Below are positions 1 to 6,883 of a DNA stretch of 12,295 bases, in pieces (position 1 is the stretch's first letter; each line of letters begins with the position of its first letter). Source of the stretch: Chryseosolibacter sp966080355 (GTDB lineage: Bacteria > Bacteroidota > Bacteroidia > Cytophagales > Cyclobacteriaceae); assembly GCA_966080355.1 (NCBI GenBank), contig CBHROW010000151.1, positions 1 to 12,295 of the forward strand, written 5' to 3'. The position numbers and the translations under genes were made by a program. The notes beneath the pieces were generated by a model. It was not told the DNA's origin. It did no database searches and was given only the letters and a program-made list of their open reading frames with translations.

Positions 1-42
1 CCTTCCGGGCATTATTTTTTAAAGTTTAACGTTGGAATTGAT

Positions 43-48
43 AAGGAG
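43..48 (+). promoter_or_regulatory. Shine-Dalgarno site of the first gene
   Basis: AAGGAG lies 5 nt before the ATG at 54 and fixes that start. A match this good is rare in the window, where most genes have only A-rich leaders. Confidence 0.7.
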
Positions 49-53
49 TTCGA

Positions 54-347
54 ATGAGTGAGTTAGAATTATTCCATGAGCTGCGCGAAAGTGAACGTGA
101 CCTCACGGTACTTAAAATGAAAGTAAAAGGCTTTGATAAGCCCATCATCGCCACAGTTGAAAAAGTAATCGGCAAGACTGAAGTGATCCTCAAACCATAC
201 ACGTGGAATGGTGAAAAACTTCACACAACCATGATCAAGATTGCCGACATCGAGCGCGTGGTTAAAGTGCATTTGATGTATACGCACCTGATGTTCCCAA
301 TGGTGAAGCCGCAAGGGAAGTCGAAAAAATCGAAGAGAGCAGCTTGA
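54..347 (+). CDS. Small basic hypothetical protein (97 aa)
   Basis: I do not recognise the family. The protein has an acidic helical start (residues 1-15), then a core of alternating hydrophobic residues from about 18 to 85 that reads as a compact beta-rich fold (…KGFDKPIIATVEKVIGK…), and a lysine/arginine-rich tail (KSKKSKRAA) that could touch nucleic acid. There is no signal peptide or membrane segment, so it is probably cytoplasmic. The start is supported by AAGGAG 5 nt upstream. It is convergent with the lipoprotein gene at 546-947, and its TGA stop merges into a 7-bp repeat cluster. Any upstream operon partner is outside the window. That the gene is real is fairly sure; its role is unknown. 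Confidence 0.7.
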   Translation: MSELELFHELRESERDLTVLKMKVKGFDKPIIATVEKVIGKTEVILKPYTWNGEKLHTTMIKIADIERVVKVHLMYTHLMFPMVKPQGKSKKSKRAA

Positions 348-375
348 AAGAGCTGAAAGCTAAAAGCTGAAGGCT
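345..375. repeat. Heptad repeat cluster, left arm
   Basis: Degenerate 7-bp units TGAAAGC / TAAAAGC / TGAAGGC run from 354 to 374, preceded by a related TGAAAGA that begins at the stop codon of the first gene. They are the reverse complement of the units at 509-543. With that arm they could form a long imperfect stem (one 7-bp unit extra on the right) around a loop of roughly 135 bases. Confidence 0.75.
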
Positions 376-391
376 AATGTCTAGGGGTTCT

Positions 392-430
392 TGAGTTCTC
401 ACGATGAGCCATTCTCCGATAATGAACTCA
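392..430. repeat. Inner inverted repeat in the convergent gap
   Basis: TGAGTTC (392-398) and GAACTCA (424-430) are a perfect 7-bp inverted pair with a 25-base loop. They lie inside the larger heptad-repeat palindrome. No T-tract follows on either strand, so this is not a classical intrinsic terminator, although it could help end or stabilise the two converging transcripts. Confidence 0.45.
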
Positions 431-508
431 GAAAACGCAAATCAGGATTGAATGTCTTTTTATTTATAAACTATGCTAAGGACAATCACCTTAAACCGAC
501 AGCATTAA

Positions 509-543
509 GCTTTCAGCCTTCAGCTTTCGGCTTTTAGCTTTCT
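509..543. repeat. Heptad repeat cluster, right arm
   Basis: Five head-to-tail 7-bp units can be read: GCTTTCA, GCCTTCA, GCTTTCG, GCTTTTA, GCTTTCT. The cluster ends 3 bp before the stop codon of the lipoprotein gene and is inverted relative to the units at 345-375. A 7-bp period is incompatible with a repeated codon pattern and points to a structural or replication-slippage element. Confidence 0.8.
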
Positions 544-545
544 TC

Positions 546-947
546 TCAATTAACTGTCAGGTTCAACGTCAGCTGCGCAATGTTCCCGTCTTTGTCTGTA
601 ACGGTGAAGTACCATTTCTCAACACCGGCCTGATTGCGAACTGTGAATTCATAATCTTTCTCATAATGCTTTTCTTCGCTTGCCGTCAGGTTGAATGATT
701 CTTTCGTTGTTGTACTCGTAGTACCATCGAAAGAATAGCTGATGTTGTATCGTTTCAGCTCATCTTCCGTTTTATCCGCGATGATTCCTACTTTTATCGT
801 TGTGCCCGCTGATACGGTTGCATCCGAAGAAGTATATCCAGTGTCTGTTTTGAAGACCAGCTTTGGTGGTTTATGAGGATCGCATCCAGGGAGGACAAGT
901 GCGAATGCCACAAAGCAAAGAGCGATCAATGATTTGATTTTTGTCAT
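546..947 (-). CDS. Small secreted lipoprotein, last gene of TonB-receptor operon
   Basis: This 133-residue protein opens with a lipoprotein signal: KIK, a hydrophobic stretch and the lipobox LPGC with the lipidated cysteine at 22. No acidic run follows the cysteine, so surface export is not signalled and a periplasm-facing anchor is plausible. The rest (about 28-133) is Thr/Ser-rich with strand-like alternation (YTSSDATVSAGTTIKVGI…, WYFTVTDKDGNIAQLTLNLTV). This suggests an immunoglobulin-like beta sandwich similar to small receptor-associated lipoproteins. Its ATG lies 13 bp after the stop of the TonB-dependent receptor, so the two are almost certainly co-transcribed and the lipoprotein may assist the same uptake system. 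The ligand is unknown. Confidence 0.75.
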   Translation of the reverse strand: MTKIKSLIALCFVAFALVLPGCDPHKPPKLVFKTDTGYTSSDATVSAGTTIKVGIIADKTEDELKRYNISYSFDGTTSTTTKESFNLTASEEKHYEKDYEFTVRNQAGVEKWYFTVTDKDGNIAQLTLNLTVN

Positions 948-960
948 AAAGTGTTTCAGA

Positions 961-3183
961 TTAGAATTTGTGATTTAAAGTGAGAACAATCATTCGACCC
1001 ATGTTGCCGATGCCATAATACTTGAAGCGCGACAGGTGGTCGTAATAGTATCGATTGAGTAAATTGGTGAGCGCGAGCGTCAGCGAAGTGTTGTGCATGT
1101 TGCCTGACGCACTCGCGTTCAACAGGAAATAAGATGCGGTTGGTGTTTCAAATGCTGCCGGATGATTTTGATCGAAAACATAAACTCCGCCCATTCGCAC
1201 GACAGGGCCTGCAATTCGCCCGAGGGATTCACCGTGAACGCTGACATCTGCTGAAAACTTATTTGCCGGTATGAATGGCAAGGAACTTCCGCCATCTTTT
1301 CGGGCGGAAATAAAACTATAAGACGATGCAAATTCCAGCCATTTTCCGAGCGCATTCCATGTAGCTGAAATCTCACCACCTTGAAGGGTAGCATCACTTT
1401 GTTCAAAATGGTAGACGAAAAAACCGAAATACTCCTGACCGGTTGGAGCCAGGTAAAAGAAATTACTGAAGCGATTCCTGTAAATGGAAACAGACGAGCT
1501 CAATCGTGGCGAAGAGTAATTGATTGAACCCTCCAGATTGAGATTTCGCTCGAGCCGGGCGTCTGGCAAACCAATTTCCCATCGCAACGATCCTTCATGA
1601 AGACCATTGCTTGAAAGCTCGGCAAGATTCCCCGGTCGATAGCCTGTGGAGGCATTGCCTTTGAAGCTTAGTTCACTTGTGACCCGGTACACGAGACCGA
1701 CCGAACTGTTCATCGCATTGTAACTCCTGTTGAACGGCAGGACTTCTTCCGTTGGGCTTTGATTTCCAACTACGTTCAGACTCGCGGTTGCAAATGTGCC
1801 AATGAACTTTCGATCGTAGCGAAGACCTGCTTCCAGCAACCATTTGTTTCGATTGAATTTATACAATGAAAAAATACCACCTTCACCGGTAATTGCATCG
1901 GGAATGATAATTCTTCCACCGAAGTTCGTGTTCGTTTGTATCATCGCGCTGACGCCATACTTCCATTCACTAAACGCACCCAACGGTCGGCTTGCAAGTG
2001 CGTTGATGCTAGCCGTGTTCAGAAGCATACTCAAGCTGATTCCGCCTCCGCCTTCATCTTCCATGCGCAAATTGGTAGTAATGCCACTGTTGATCTTGAA
2101 TTTGGTCGAACCGCGGCTGAATGTTTGCTCGTGTCCGCCCTGAATAAAACCCACAAGGTGATGAGGGCCATCATAAGATCGGCTGAGTCGTCCATCGCGC
2201 CCTTTCCGCGAAAGCGAATCGAATACAAAACCGAATTCGCTGAACGAAGCGCTCAATGTTGACACCCTCACGCCATGCGCTTTTGTCTTACCCCATGACG
2301 CTTTCAGATTGTATGAAGCGAAACGAGAATTGAGCACGCGGTCGTTGTGCCCATCGCTATAGTCTGCGTGGTTGTCGAAACCCAGTCGAACGGTTTTCCA
2401 GCGGTTGTTCTTCGTAGTTTTTGAGCCATAGTTCAATGAGAGACCATAGGTGTTGCTGAAGACTTTTGCCGTGAGGTCGCGCGCTGTTGAGTTTAGCGGT
2501 GCAGGTTTTTCATCGATGATGTTCAACACGCCTCCAAGCGCATCTGATCCGTATAGCAATGAAGACGGCCCTTTGATAATTTCAATCCGGTCTACACCGA
2601 TATCGCTCAAGCCCAATCCATGTTCGTCTTGCCACTGCTGGTTGTCGAAACGGAGGCCGTTGACGTTCACCTGAATTCGATTGCCCGAGAGTCCGCGAAT
2701 GACGGGCTTCGAAATTCCAACACCCGTGGTAAGCTGACTCGCTCCGGGACTTCTCGCGACAGCATCGCTGATACTTAAAGCTCCGGAGTTGATTATCCCC
2801 GAGGCAGATAACTGGGTTGTGGAATGAGATGTTTCATCCGGTGCCTGCATGGTTGAACCAATGATCGCGACTTCCTTCATCTGGATCACTGACGGGACCA
2901 TTTCAATGGCGAGCAATTCGGTTTGGGCATCGATCGACCTGAAAAAATTCTCGTAACCGATGTGCGTTACTTGCAAGACCGTTCTTGCGTTCAGATTCAG
3001 GTGGATAGAAAACTTGCCAAGGGAGTCGGTCGCAGTTGCGAGGTGCAGCTCCGGCAAAAACAAAGAGGCTCCTGCCAGGGGTTTATGCGAGCCGCGCTCA
3101 GCAACAATGCCACGTAATACATATTGTGCATGCACCTGCGAGTCTGCAACTGCAAATAGCAGGATGCAAAAGAGAATCCTCAT
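961..3183 (-). CDS. TonB-dependent outer-membrane receptor with carboxypeptidase-regulatory N-domain
   Basis: The 740-residue protein begins with a signal peptide (cleavage likely after VHA, residue 19). A carboxypeptidase-regulatory-like domain follows (about 21-98: VLRGIVAERGSHKPLAGASLFL…GKFSI). A TonB-box-like EVAII sits at 104-108. The plug is typical (about 115-230), with KPVIRGLSGNRIQVNVNG and VDRIEIIKGPSSLLYGSDALGG. The remainder is the beta barrel, ending in phenylalanine as outer-membrane proteins do. It imports a ligand using energy from TonB-ExbBD. The QQWQDEHGL plug motif also occurs in receptors I associate loosely with metal uptake, but the substrate cannot be read from sequence and this is inference. 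It is the middle gene of a three-gene operon, 49 bp after the small membrane protein and 13 bp before the lipoprotein. Confidence 0.93.
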   Translation of the reverse strand: MRILFCILLFAVADSQVHAQYVLRGIVAERGSHKPLAGASLFLPELHLATATDSLGKFSIHLNLNARTVLQVTHIGYENFFRSIDAQTELLAIEMVPSVIQMKEVAIIGSTMQAPDETSHSTTQLSASGIINSGALSISDAVARSPGASQLTTGVGISKPVIRGLSGNRIQVNVNGLRFDNQQWQDEHGLGLSDIGVDRIEIIKGPSSLLYGSDALGGVLNIIDEKPAPLNSTARDLTAKVFSNTYGLSLNYGSKTTKNNRWKTVRLGFDNHADYSDGHNDRVLNSRFASYNLKASWGKTKAHGVRVSTLSASFSEFGFVFDSLSRKGRDGRLSRSYDGPHHLVGFIQGGHEQTFSRGSTKFKINSGITTNLRMEDEGGGGISLSMLLNTASINALASRPLGAFSEWKYGVSAMIQTNTNFGGRIIIPDAITGEGGIFSLYKFNRNKWLLEAGLRYDRKFIGTFATASLNVVGNQSPTEEVLPFNRSYNAMNSSVGLVYRVTSELSFKGNASTGYRPGNLAELSSNGLHEGSLRWEIGLPDARLERNLNLEGSINYSSPRLSSSVSIYRNRFSNFFYLAPTGQEYFGFFVYHFEQSDATLQGGEISATWNALGKWLEFASSYSFISARKDGGSSLPFIPANKFSADVSVHGESLGRIAGPVVRMGGVYVFDQNHPAAFETPTASYFLLNASASGNMHNTSLTLALTNLLNRYYYDHLSRFKYYGIGNMGRMIVLTLNHKF

Positions 3184-3232
3184 TTAAATACGAAGTTCGA
3201 ATTGGAAGAAATATTGTGGGCAGGAAAGAAAC

Positions 3233-3739
3233 CTACGATCGCGGTGGAGGCGATTTAATGGCACGCGTAATTTCTTTTATTGTAGAAACGTATGGTGTGC
3301 AGTTCTGAATCAACTGAAACGAGTTAACGAGCGATGGATTGAAGTTTGAATGTTCAACACTAGGGGCGCAAAACAACATGACAACGCGAAGTTGTTGCCG
3401 ATCGTTTTCGGAATGATGGAGAAGATCGTCAACGAGATCAAGCCAGTGATCTTCGTAAGGATCTGCCAGGCAATAGATATTGTATTGATCGCTATCGCGA
3501 CTGATGTGAACAATGTCATACATTTTGCCGCCCATCTCCATTTCATTTTCTTCGATCAGCATGTTTTCGAATGCCCCTTTGTCGACCCTGATAACTTCAC
3601 ACTGGTCGAGCGGAGTCGATCGCACGGAGTTTCTGACTGCTCTGTAATTCATACAAAGGTTGACCACGAGTAACGCGTATACAGCCATCGCGTTAAGCGT
3701 GATTATTGATAGAAAAACCGATGCTGCAAGGCGCCTCAC
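3233..3739 (-). CDS. Hypothetical membrane-anchored protein upstream of TonB receptor
   Basis: The 168-residue product has one N-terminal hydrophobic segment (about 5-30, ASVFLSIITLNAMAVYALLVV), serving as a signal anchor or signal peptide. A soluble part follows with QCEVIRVDKGAFENMLIEE, GGKMYDIVHI and YNIYCLADPYEDHWLDLVDDLLHH. I know similar short proteins beside TonB receptors in Bacteroidota, but I cannot name a family. It starts with GTG at 3739; a TAG lies four codons upstream, so no longer ATG start exists, and the next ATG is at residue 18 inside the hydrophobic segment. No clear ribosome binding site is seen. The 49-bp gap to the receptor suggests one transcript and a helper role in the same uptake. 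Confidence 0.65.
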   Translation of the reverse strand: MRRLAASVFLSIITLNAMAVYALLVVNLCMNYRAVRNSVRSTPLDQCEVIRVDKGAFENMLIEENEMEMGGKMYDIVHISRDSDQYNIYCLADPYEDHWLDLVDDLLHHSENDRQQLRVVMLFCAPSVEHSNFNPSLVNSFQLIQNCTPYVSTIKEITRAIKSPPPRS

Positions 3740-3744
3740 ATGGG

Positions 3745-3762
3745 CAATCTAGCAAAAGATTG
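3745..3762. repeat. Short inverted repeat in leader of receptor operon
   Basis: CAATCT-AGCAAA-AGATTG has perfect 6-bp arms and a 6-base spacer, ending 6 bp upstream of the GTG start at 3739. It could be an operator or a leader hairpin near the ribosome site. With arms this short, chance is possible. Confidence 0.3.
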
Positions 3763-3850
3763 TTCACTTCACCATCTGGCAGATTCGAAATAGAATTTAA
3801 ATGGACGTAGATGCCGAATAAGATAAACAATCCAAATCGCGATAGCCCGG

Positions 3851-4324
3851 CTAATTTCCTACTGGCGCACTTGCGGGTTTATCGCGTTTGAAAACGTAGC
3901 GCGTGATGAAAATGCCATTGTTGTCTTTGTCGCCAGCATCGCTTTCAACACCACTCGTTACAAAGGCCAGCGTCCACCCTTCTTTAGCCAGGTCATTGAG
4001 CTTGGAAGAGACCACGGCATCGTTTGAGGCAATGTTCTGAAAGTTGATTCCCACTGCGCTGTAAAAGTTGAGTAATTTGGTTTCTTCGAAGTTGTCGATC
4101 TTGACATCATCGCGTTTGATGTCGCCCTGTGATGATTTTTTTCCATCAGTGCGCTCTGTGGTCAGGGCTTTGTAGTCGGCAGATGTTTGAGGATCTACCA
4201 TGCGCGACCGTCCAATGCCCATCGGCACGATTGACTCAACGGTAGTAACGATCTTGTATTCCTGTGCGATCGATGATGTAAAGACACCTATGGCCATCGC
4301 TGCGGCCATGTAAAACGATTTCAT
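3851..4324 (-). CDS. Secreted DUF4177-like hypothetical protein
   Basis: This 157-residue protein has a signal peptide (about 1-20, ending SIA before QEYKIV). It opens with a strand that reads YKIVTTVESIVPMGIGRSRM. The C-terminal half has SSKLNDLAKEGWTLAFVTSGVES followed by GIFITRYVFKRD. The pattern 'leucine-rich helix, EGW, two strands ending in KR' resembles DUF4177, small proteins of unknown function; here the signal peptide and a long polar insertion are added. It is probably periplasmic. ATG at 4324 is the first plausible start. The GNAT gene ends 65 bp upstream in the same direction, so co-transcription is possible but not required. Function unknown. Confidence 0.72.
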   Translation of the reverse strand: MKSFYMAAAMAIGVFTSSIAQEYKIVTTVESIVPMGIGRSRMVDPQTSADYKALTTERTDGKKSSQGDIKRDDVKIDNFEETKLLNFYSAVGINFQNIASNDAVVSSKLNDLAKEGWTLAFVTSGVESDAGDKDNNGIFITRYVFKRDKPASAPVGN

Positions 4325-4389
4325 AATGTTGTGGGTTGAAAATTTTTCTGACTAAAACAAAAAGCGAACCAATTCTTGCGAGCGAAGAT

Positions 4390-5031
4390 CTAGGCAGGGA
4401 CGAATAGCCTTTCGTTACAAATCCTTTCCTGTGATGAACAACAGCACGAGGTTTTCTTATGAGATAAATACGGACTGGCACACATCCAACAAGAGGCTTG
4501 CTCCTGGTCAGAAGATATAAATCCTAAGTCATGCGCGTCATTTTCCTGGGAATCGGTGAAAACCATGTCGAGATTAGCCACAGACACTTGACCTGCGAAT
4601 CGAAAGCCAGCCTTTTCAATACCTTTTTTTGATGCGTGATTTTCAGGCGCGTGAAGGATCCAGAATTTTGACGCAGAATTTTTTTCAGCAGTCAAAATAT
4701 ACTGAAGAAGCCTCGGGTAGATGCCCATTCCGCGAAACGATTCCAATGTTCTGAAGTTCCAGAGATAACGATGACCGAGCGGTAATATCAGCTCGTGATT
4801 CAGTTCTCCGATAAAGGCTTTTCCCATCGCCATCCAGCCAAATGCAGCCGGAGTTTCATTATACCATGCGACAAATGCCTTGTTGTCATTCGCAAGCCGT
4901 TTCCGGATCTCTTCGATTTTCGTATTTGAGACTTGCGAAAGCAGTGCGATCTCGTTACATTCTTCCATACGAATGCTTTTAAAGACCGGCAGCGATCGCA
5001 GTTCGTCATCAGCGTTGAATGCGTATAGCAT
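4390..5031 (-). CDS. GNAT-family acetyltransferase with cysteine-rich C-terminal tail
   Basis: I take the ATG at 5031 as the start (213 aa); an in-frame TTG at 5043 would add four residues. The central part fits a Gcn5-related N-acetyltransferase: a short strand AFVAWYNETPAAFGW (52-66), the acetyl-CoA motif FRGMGIY with R100, G101 and G103, then NHASKKGIEKAGF (131-143). Such enzymes move an acetyl group from acetyl-CoA to an amine; the substrate is unknown. The tail is unusual: after residue 180 it has CxxC (181, 184), CCC (196-198) and C204 with a nearby histidine (191), suggesting a metal or cluster site. The gene follows a six-cysteine peptide at 5081-5155, so a metal-related task, or modification of that peptide, is a reasonable inference. 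Confident as GNAT, unsure of role. Confidence 0.8.
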   Translation of the reverse strand: MLYAFNADDELRSLPVFKSIRMEECNEIALLSQVSNTKIEEIRKRLANDNKAFVAWYNETPAAFGWMAMGKAFIGELNHELILPLGHRYLWNFRTLESFRGMGIYPRLLQYILTAEKNSASKFWILHAPENHASKKGIEKAGFRFAGQVSVANLDMVFTDSQENDAHDLGFISSDQEQASCWMCASPYLSHKKTSCCCSSQERICNERLFVPA

Positions 5032-5047
5032 ATCTTTTTTCAATTAG

Positions 5048-5069
5048 GGGCAGGCTGTGAGACCTGCCC
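5048..5069 (-). promoter_or_regulatory. GC-rich hairpin between Cys-rich peptide gene and GNAT gene
   Basis: GGGCAGG (5048-5054) and CCTGCCC (5063-5069) are perfect 7-bp arms with an 8-base loop. On the minus strand the hairpin starts 11 nt after the peptide's TAA and ends 16 nt before the GNAT ATG. No T-run follows, so I read it as a message-stabilising or attenuating stem rather than a full terminator. It would let the short upstream gene be made in excess over the enzyme. Confidence 0.6.
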
Positions 5070-5080
5070 GTTTGAACGTT

Positions 5081-5155
5081 TTAGTTACATGCACATTCAG
5101 GTCCGCAAAGACATGGATCACATGAACAAGTTGATTTGATTGCTGTAGTTTTCAT
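5081..5155 (-). CDS. Six-cysteine, metallothionein-like micropeptide (24 aa)
   Basis: A complete ATG-to-TAA frame too short for usual ORF limits. It encodes MKTTAIKSTC followed by SCDPCLCGPECACN. Six of the last 15 residues are cysteine, at 10, 12, 15, 17, 21 and 23, as CxC pairs (10/12, 15/17, 21/23) with glycine and proline between them. This is the dense thiol pattern of metallothioneins, which bind Zn, Cu or Cd through cysteine clusters. It is shorter than described bacterial metallothioneins, and a peptide precursor for modification is an alternative. There is no Shine-Dalgarno site, but the leader ACAATAACAAA is A-rich as in Bacteroidota. The downstream GNAT gene, also with a Cys-rich tail, begins 49 bp after its stop. 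Chance is unlikely given this composition, but homologues were not checked. Confidence 0.6.
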   Translation of the reverse strand: MKTTAIKSTCSCDPCLCGPECACN

Positions 5156-5220
5156 TTTGTTATTGTTTTATATGCGAATTAACGCGCTCGTTACTTATCG
5201 GGATGTACACGATTTTCGGG

Positions 5221-5233
5221 AATTGTTACAATT
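5221..5233. promoter_or_regulatory. 13-bp inverted repeat in divergent promoter region
   Basis: AATTGT-T-ACAATT has perfect 6-bp arms around one base. It lies 65 bp from the start of the Cys-rich peptide gene (minus) and 56 bp from the chosen cupin start (plus), a position from which a dimeric regulator could act on both. No regulator is assigned, and the AT-rich content makes chance possible. Confidence 0.4.
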
Positions 5234-5289
5234 AAAATATCTGGTTCCGGTTCGTGAGATCCAACGCTGCGCGGTCATTCGTATATATA

Positions 5290-5853
5290 ATGATCAATAC
5301 CAAACCCATGCAAACCCGAAAAATTTACAATCCCATTCAGAAAGACTATGTAACCTTTCTCAAAACTTCCGATGATACCAAAGGTGAATACACACTTGTG
5401 GAGGTGGAGTTGGCCGATGGTGGAGGTGTGGGCCTTCATTATCACAAAACGTATAGCGAAGAATTTACGGCAGTGGAAGGCGAAGTACAGGTGAGCCTCA
5501 ACGGGAAGGTCAGAAAATTGAGTCCTGGCGAAAGCGCCACCGCGTTTCCGAATATCAATCACTTGTTTCGAAACCGCAGTGGCAAGTCTTGTAAATTTCT
5601 TGTGAAGCTCACACCTGCAAGCAAAGGATTTGAGCAGTCTCTTCAAATTGGCTACGGCCTGGCCCGCGATGGTAAATGTAAACCGAACGGATTTCCCAAG
5701 GATAACCTTGCGCTCGCGTGGCTATTCGATATCAGCGAGAGTAATTTACCGGGGCTCATGAGCGTGTTTGAATTTGTTCTTCGAAGGCAAGCGAAGAAGG
5801 CGCGCGCAAAAGGCATTGACAAAGAGTTGATCAGGACGTACGTACACTTCTAA
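5290..5853 (+). CDS. Cupin-domain protein
   Basis: The product is 187 aa from the ATG at 5290. A second ATG at 5308 (MQTRKIYNP) is equally likely, because the family usually opens near RKIYNPIQKD; a GTG at 5254 is poorer. No ribosome site decides. The cupin barrel spans about 30-110. Motif 1 is LHYHKTYSEEF with H50, H52 and E57, and motif 2 is PGESATAFPNINHLF with H91, giving the usual 3-His/1-Glu metal site. The C-terminal 60 residues (GYGLARDG…, NLPGLMSVFEF, RAKGIDKELI) are helical and typical of a cupin subfamily common in Bacteroidota. Whether it is an enzyme or a sensor is unknown. It diverges from the peptide/GNAT pair and converges with the hydrolase, its stop only 1 bp from that gene's end. 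Confidence 0.85.
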   Translation: MINTKPMQTRKIYNPIQKDYVTFLKTSDDTKGEYTLVEVELADGGGVGLHYHKTYSEEFTAVEGEVQVSLNGKVRKLSPGESATAFPNINHLFRNRSGKSCKFLVKLTPASKGFEQSLQIGYGLARDGKCKPNGFPKDNLALAWLFDISESNLPGLMSVFEFVLRRQAKKARAKGIDKELIRTYVHF

Positions 5854-5854
5854 A

Positions 5855-6883
5855 TTATTTCAACTTTGATTTGAAGAAATTCACCGTGCGGTCGCGGGCA
5901 TCATTGCTTTGTGGAGTTGAGTTTCCGTCAAAGCCATGCTGGGTTCCCTGGTACTCGTACACGGTTGCTGATCCTCCGCCATTCTGCTGTATGGTGTTGA
6001 TGAGACAGTACGTATTCGCGGTGAGGTCATCATCTTCCGCAAGGTGAAACTGAATATCACAATATGATCGATAGATGCCTTGTCCATCACAAAGTTTTCC
6101 GTAATAGCCATTGTGATATGCGCCAGGATAAAACACAACTCCTGCTTTAAAGCCGTCTTCAGCTTTTATATGAGGAGGTGCGAGAATTTCTTTGGTATAT
6201 GTCGCTCCATTAAAAGATTGCTTCCAGGTCCAACCGGAGGGAGTTGCTGCGAAGTCGTACAAGGTGGAGATCACGGAAGTACCGCCATCCGAAAATCCCA
6301 TGATGCCAATTTTTTCCGGATCAACTACTAAACTGTGGTCCTCGGACCATCCGAGACTGCGAATGAATTCGAGCACATCATAGGCATCTCGGTTGCGCAC
6401 GAAGGTTCCGCTGATCTTGAATTTGGCCGGAGGATCTTTCCAGATGCCTTCGTTCTCACAAGTACCTCGTGGAGAATAACTATCGGCAAACACGGCAACG
6501 AATCCATTGTTGGTTAGTAAGTCGCGCCATTCTTTGGTTTGTTTGGATGGCATGCCAACGTTGCAAAGATCGCCAATACCGTCACCATTAGTGTCCTGAT
6601 CATCCCAGGAGCCACCCGAGCCATGAAACACCACAACCGCGCTGCTGGGTCCATTCCGTTGACTGGGTAACGCTACGTAAACCGGTAACTCGGTTCCATC
6701 GCTTGATGATCTGATCATAAATAGTTGCGTTGTAGCATTACCATCAATAAAGAATTTTACGCTTCCAGTTGGCACAGGATGCGACCTTTCCTGGCAACCA
6801 GACCATGCAAGCAAACACGCCAGGATACTTTGACAACATAAAGCCTTCACGCTGGATGTCTTCGGAGTTGTCTTATTTATCAT
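5855..6883 (-). CDS. Secreted dienelactone-hydrolase-like alpha/beta hydrolase (lipoprotein)
   Basis: The start is the ATG at 6883 (342 aa), which overlaps the upstream gene's end by 11 bp; an in-frame TTG at 6895 would add four residues. An N-terminal hydrophobic segment ends in WSGC (C30), a passable lipobox. The fold has the oxyanion-hole motif FHGSGG (86-91), nucleophile elbow GFSDGG with S198, an acid among D284-D286, and H316 in TQHGFDG, a full catalytic triad in the dienelactone hydrolase arrangement. It probably cleaves an ester or lactone outside the cytoplasm. Just after the oxyanion motif lies DTNGDGIGDLCN (97-108), resembling a thrombospondin type 3 calcium loop. Five further-on cysteines may form disulfides. 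The substrate cannot be read from the sequence. Confidence 0.85.
   Translation of the reverse strand: MINKTTPKTSSVKALCCQSILACLLAWSGCQERSHPVPTGSVKFFIDGNATTQLFMIRSSSDGTELPVYVALPSQRNGPSSAVVVFHGSGGSWDDQDTNGDGIGDLCNVGMPSKQTKEWRDLLTNNGFVAVFADSYSPRGTCENEGIWKDPPAKFKISGTFVRNRDAYDVLEFIRSLGWSEDHSLVVDPEKIGIMGFSDGGTSVISTLYDFAATPSGWTWKQSFNGATYTKEILAPPHIKAEDGFKAGVVFYPGAYHNGYYGKLCDGQGIYRSYCDIQFHLAEDDDLTANTYCLINTIQQNGGGSATVYEYQGTQHGFDGNSTPQSNDARDRTVNFFKSKLK

Noticed and set aside
1844..2262. Two plus-strand frames of 99 and 108 codons
   Set aside because: Both are antisense to the TonB-dependent receptor barrel and have no independent support.
5136..5375. 79-codon plus-strand frame with a hydrophobic start
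   Set aside because: It starts at TTG, overlaps both the Cys-rich peptide gene and the start of the cupin gene, and has no ribosome site or recognisable domain.
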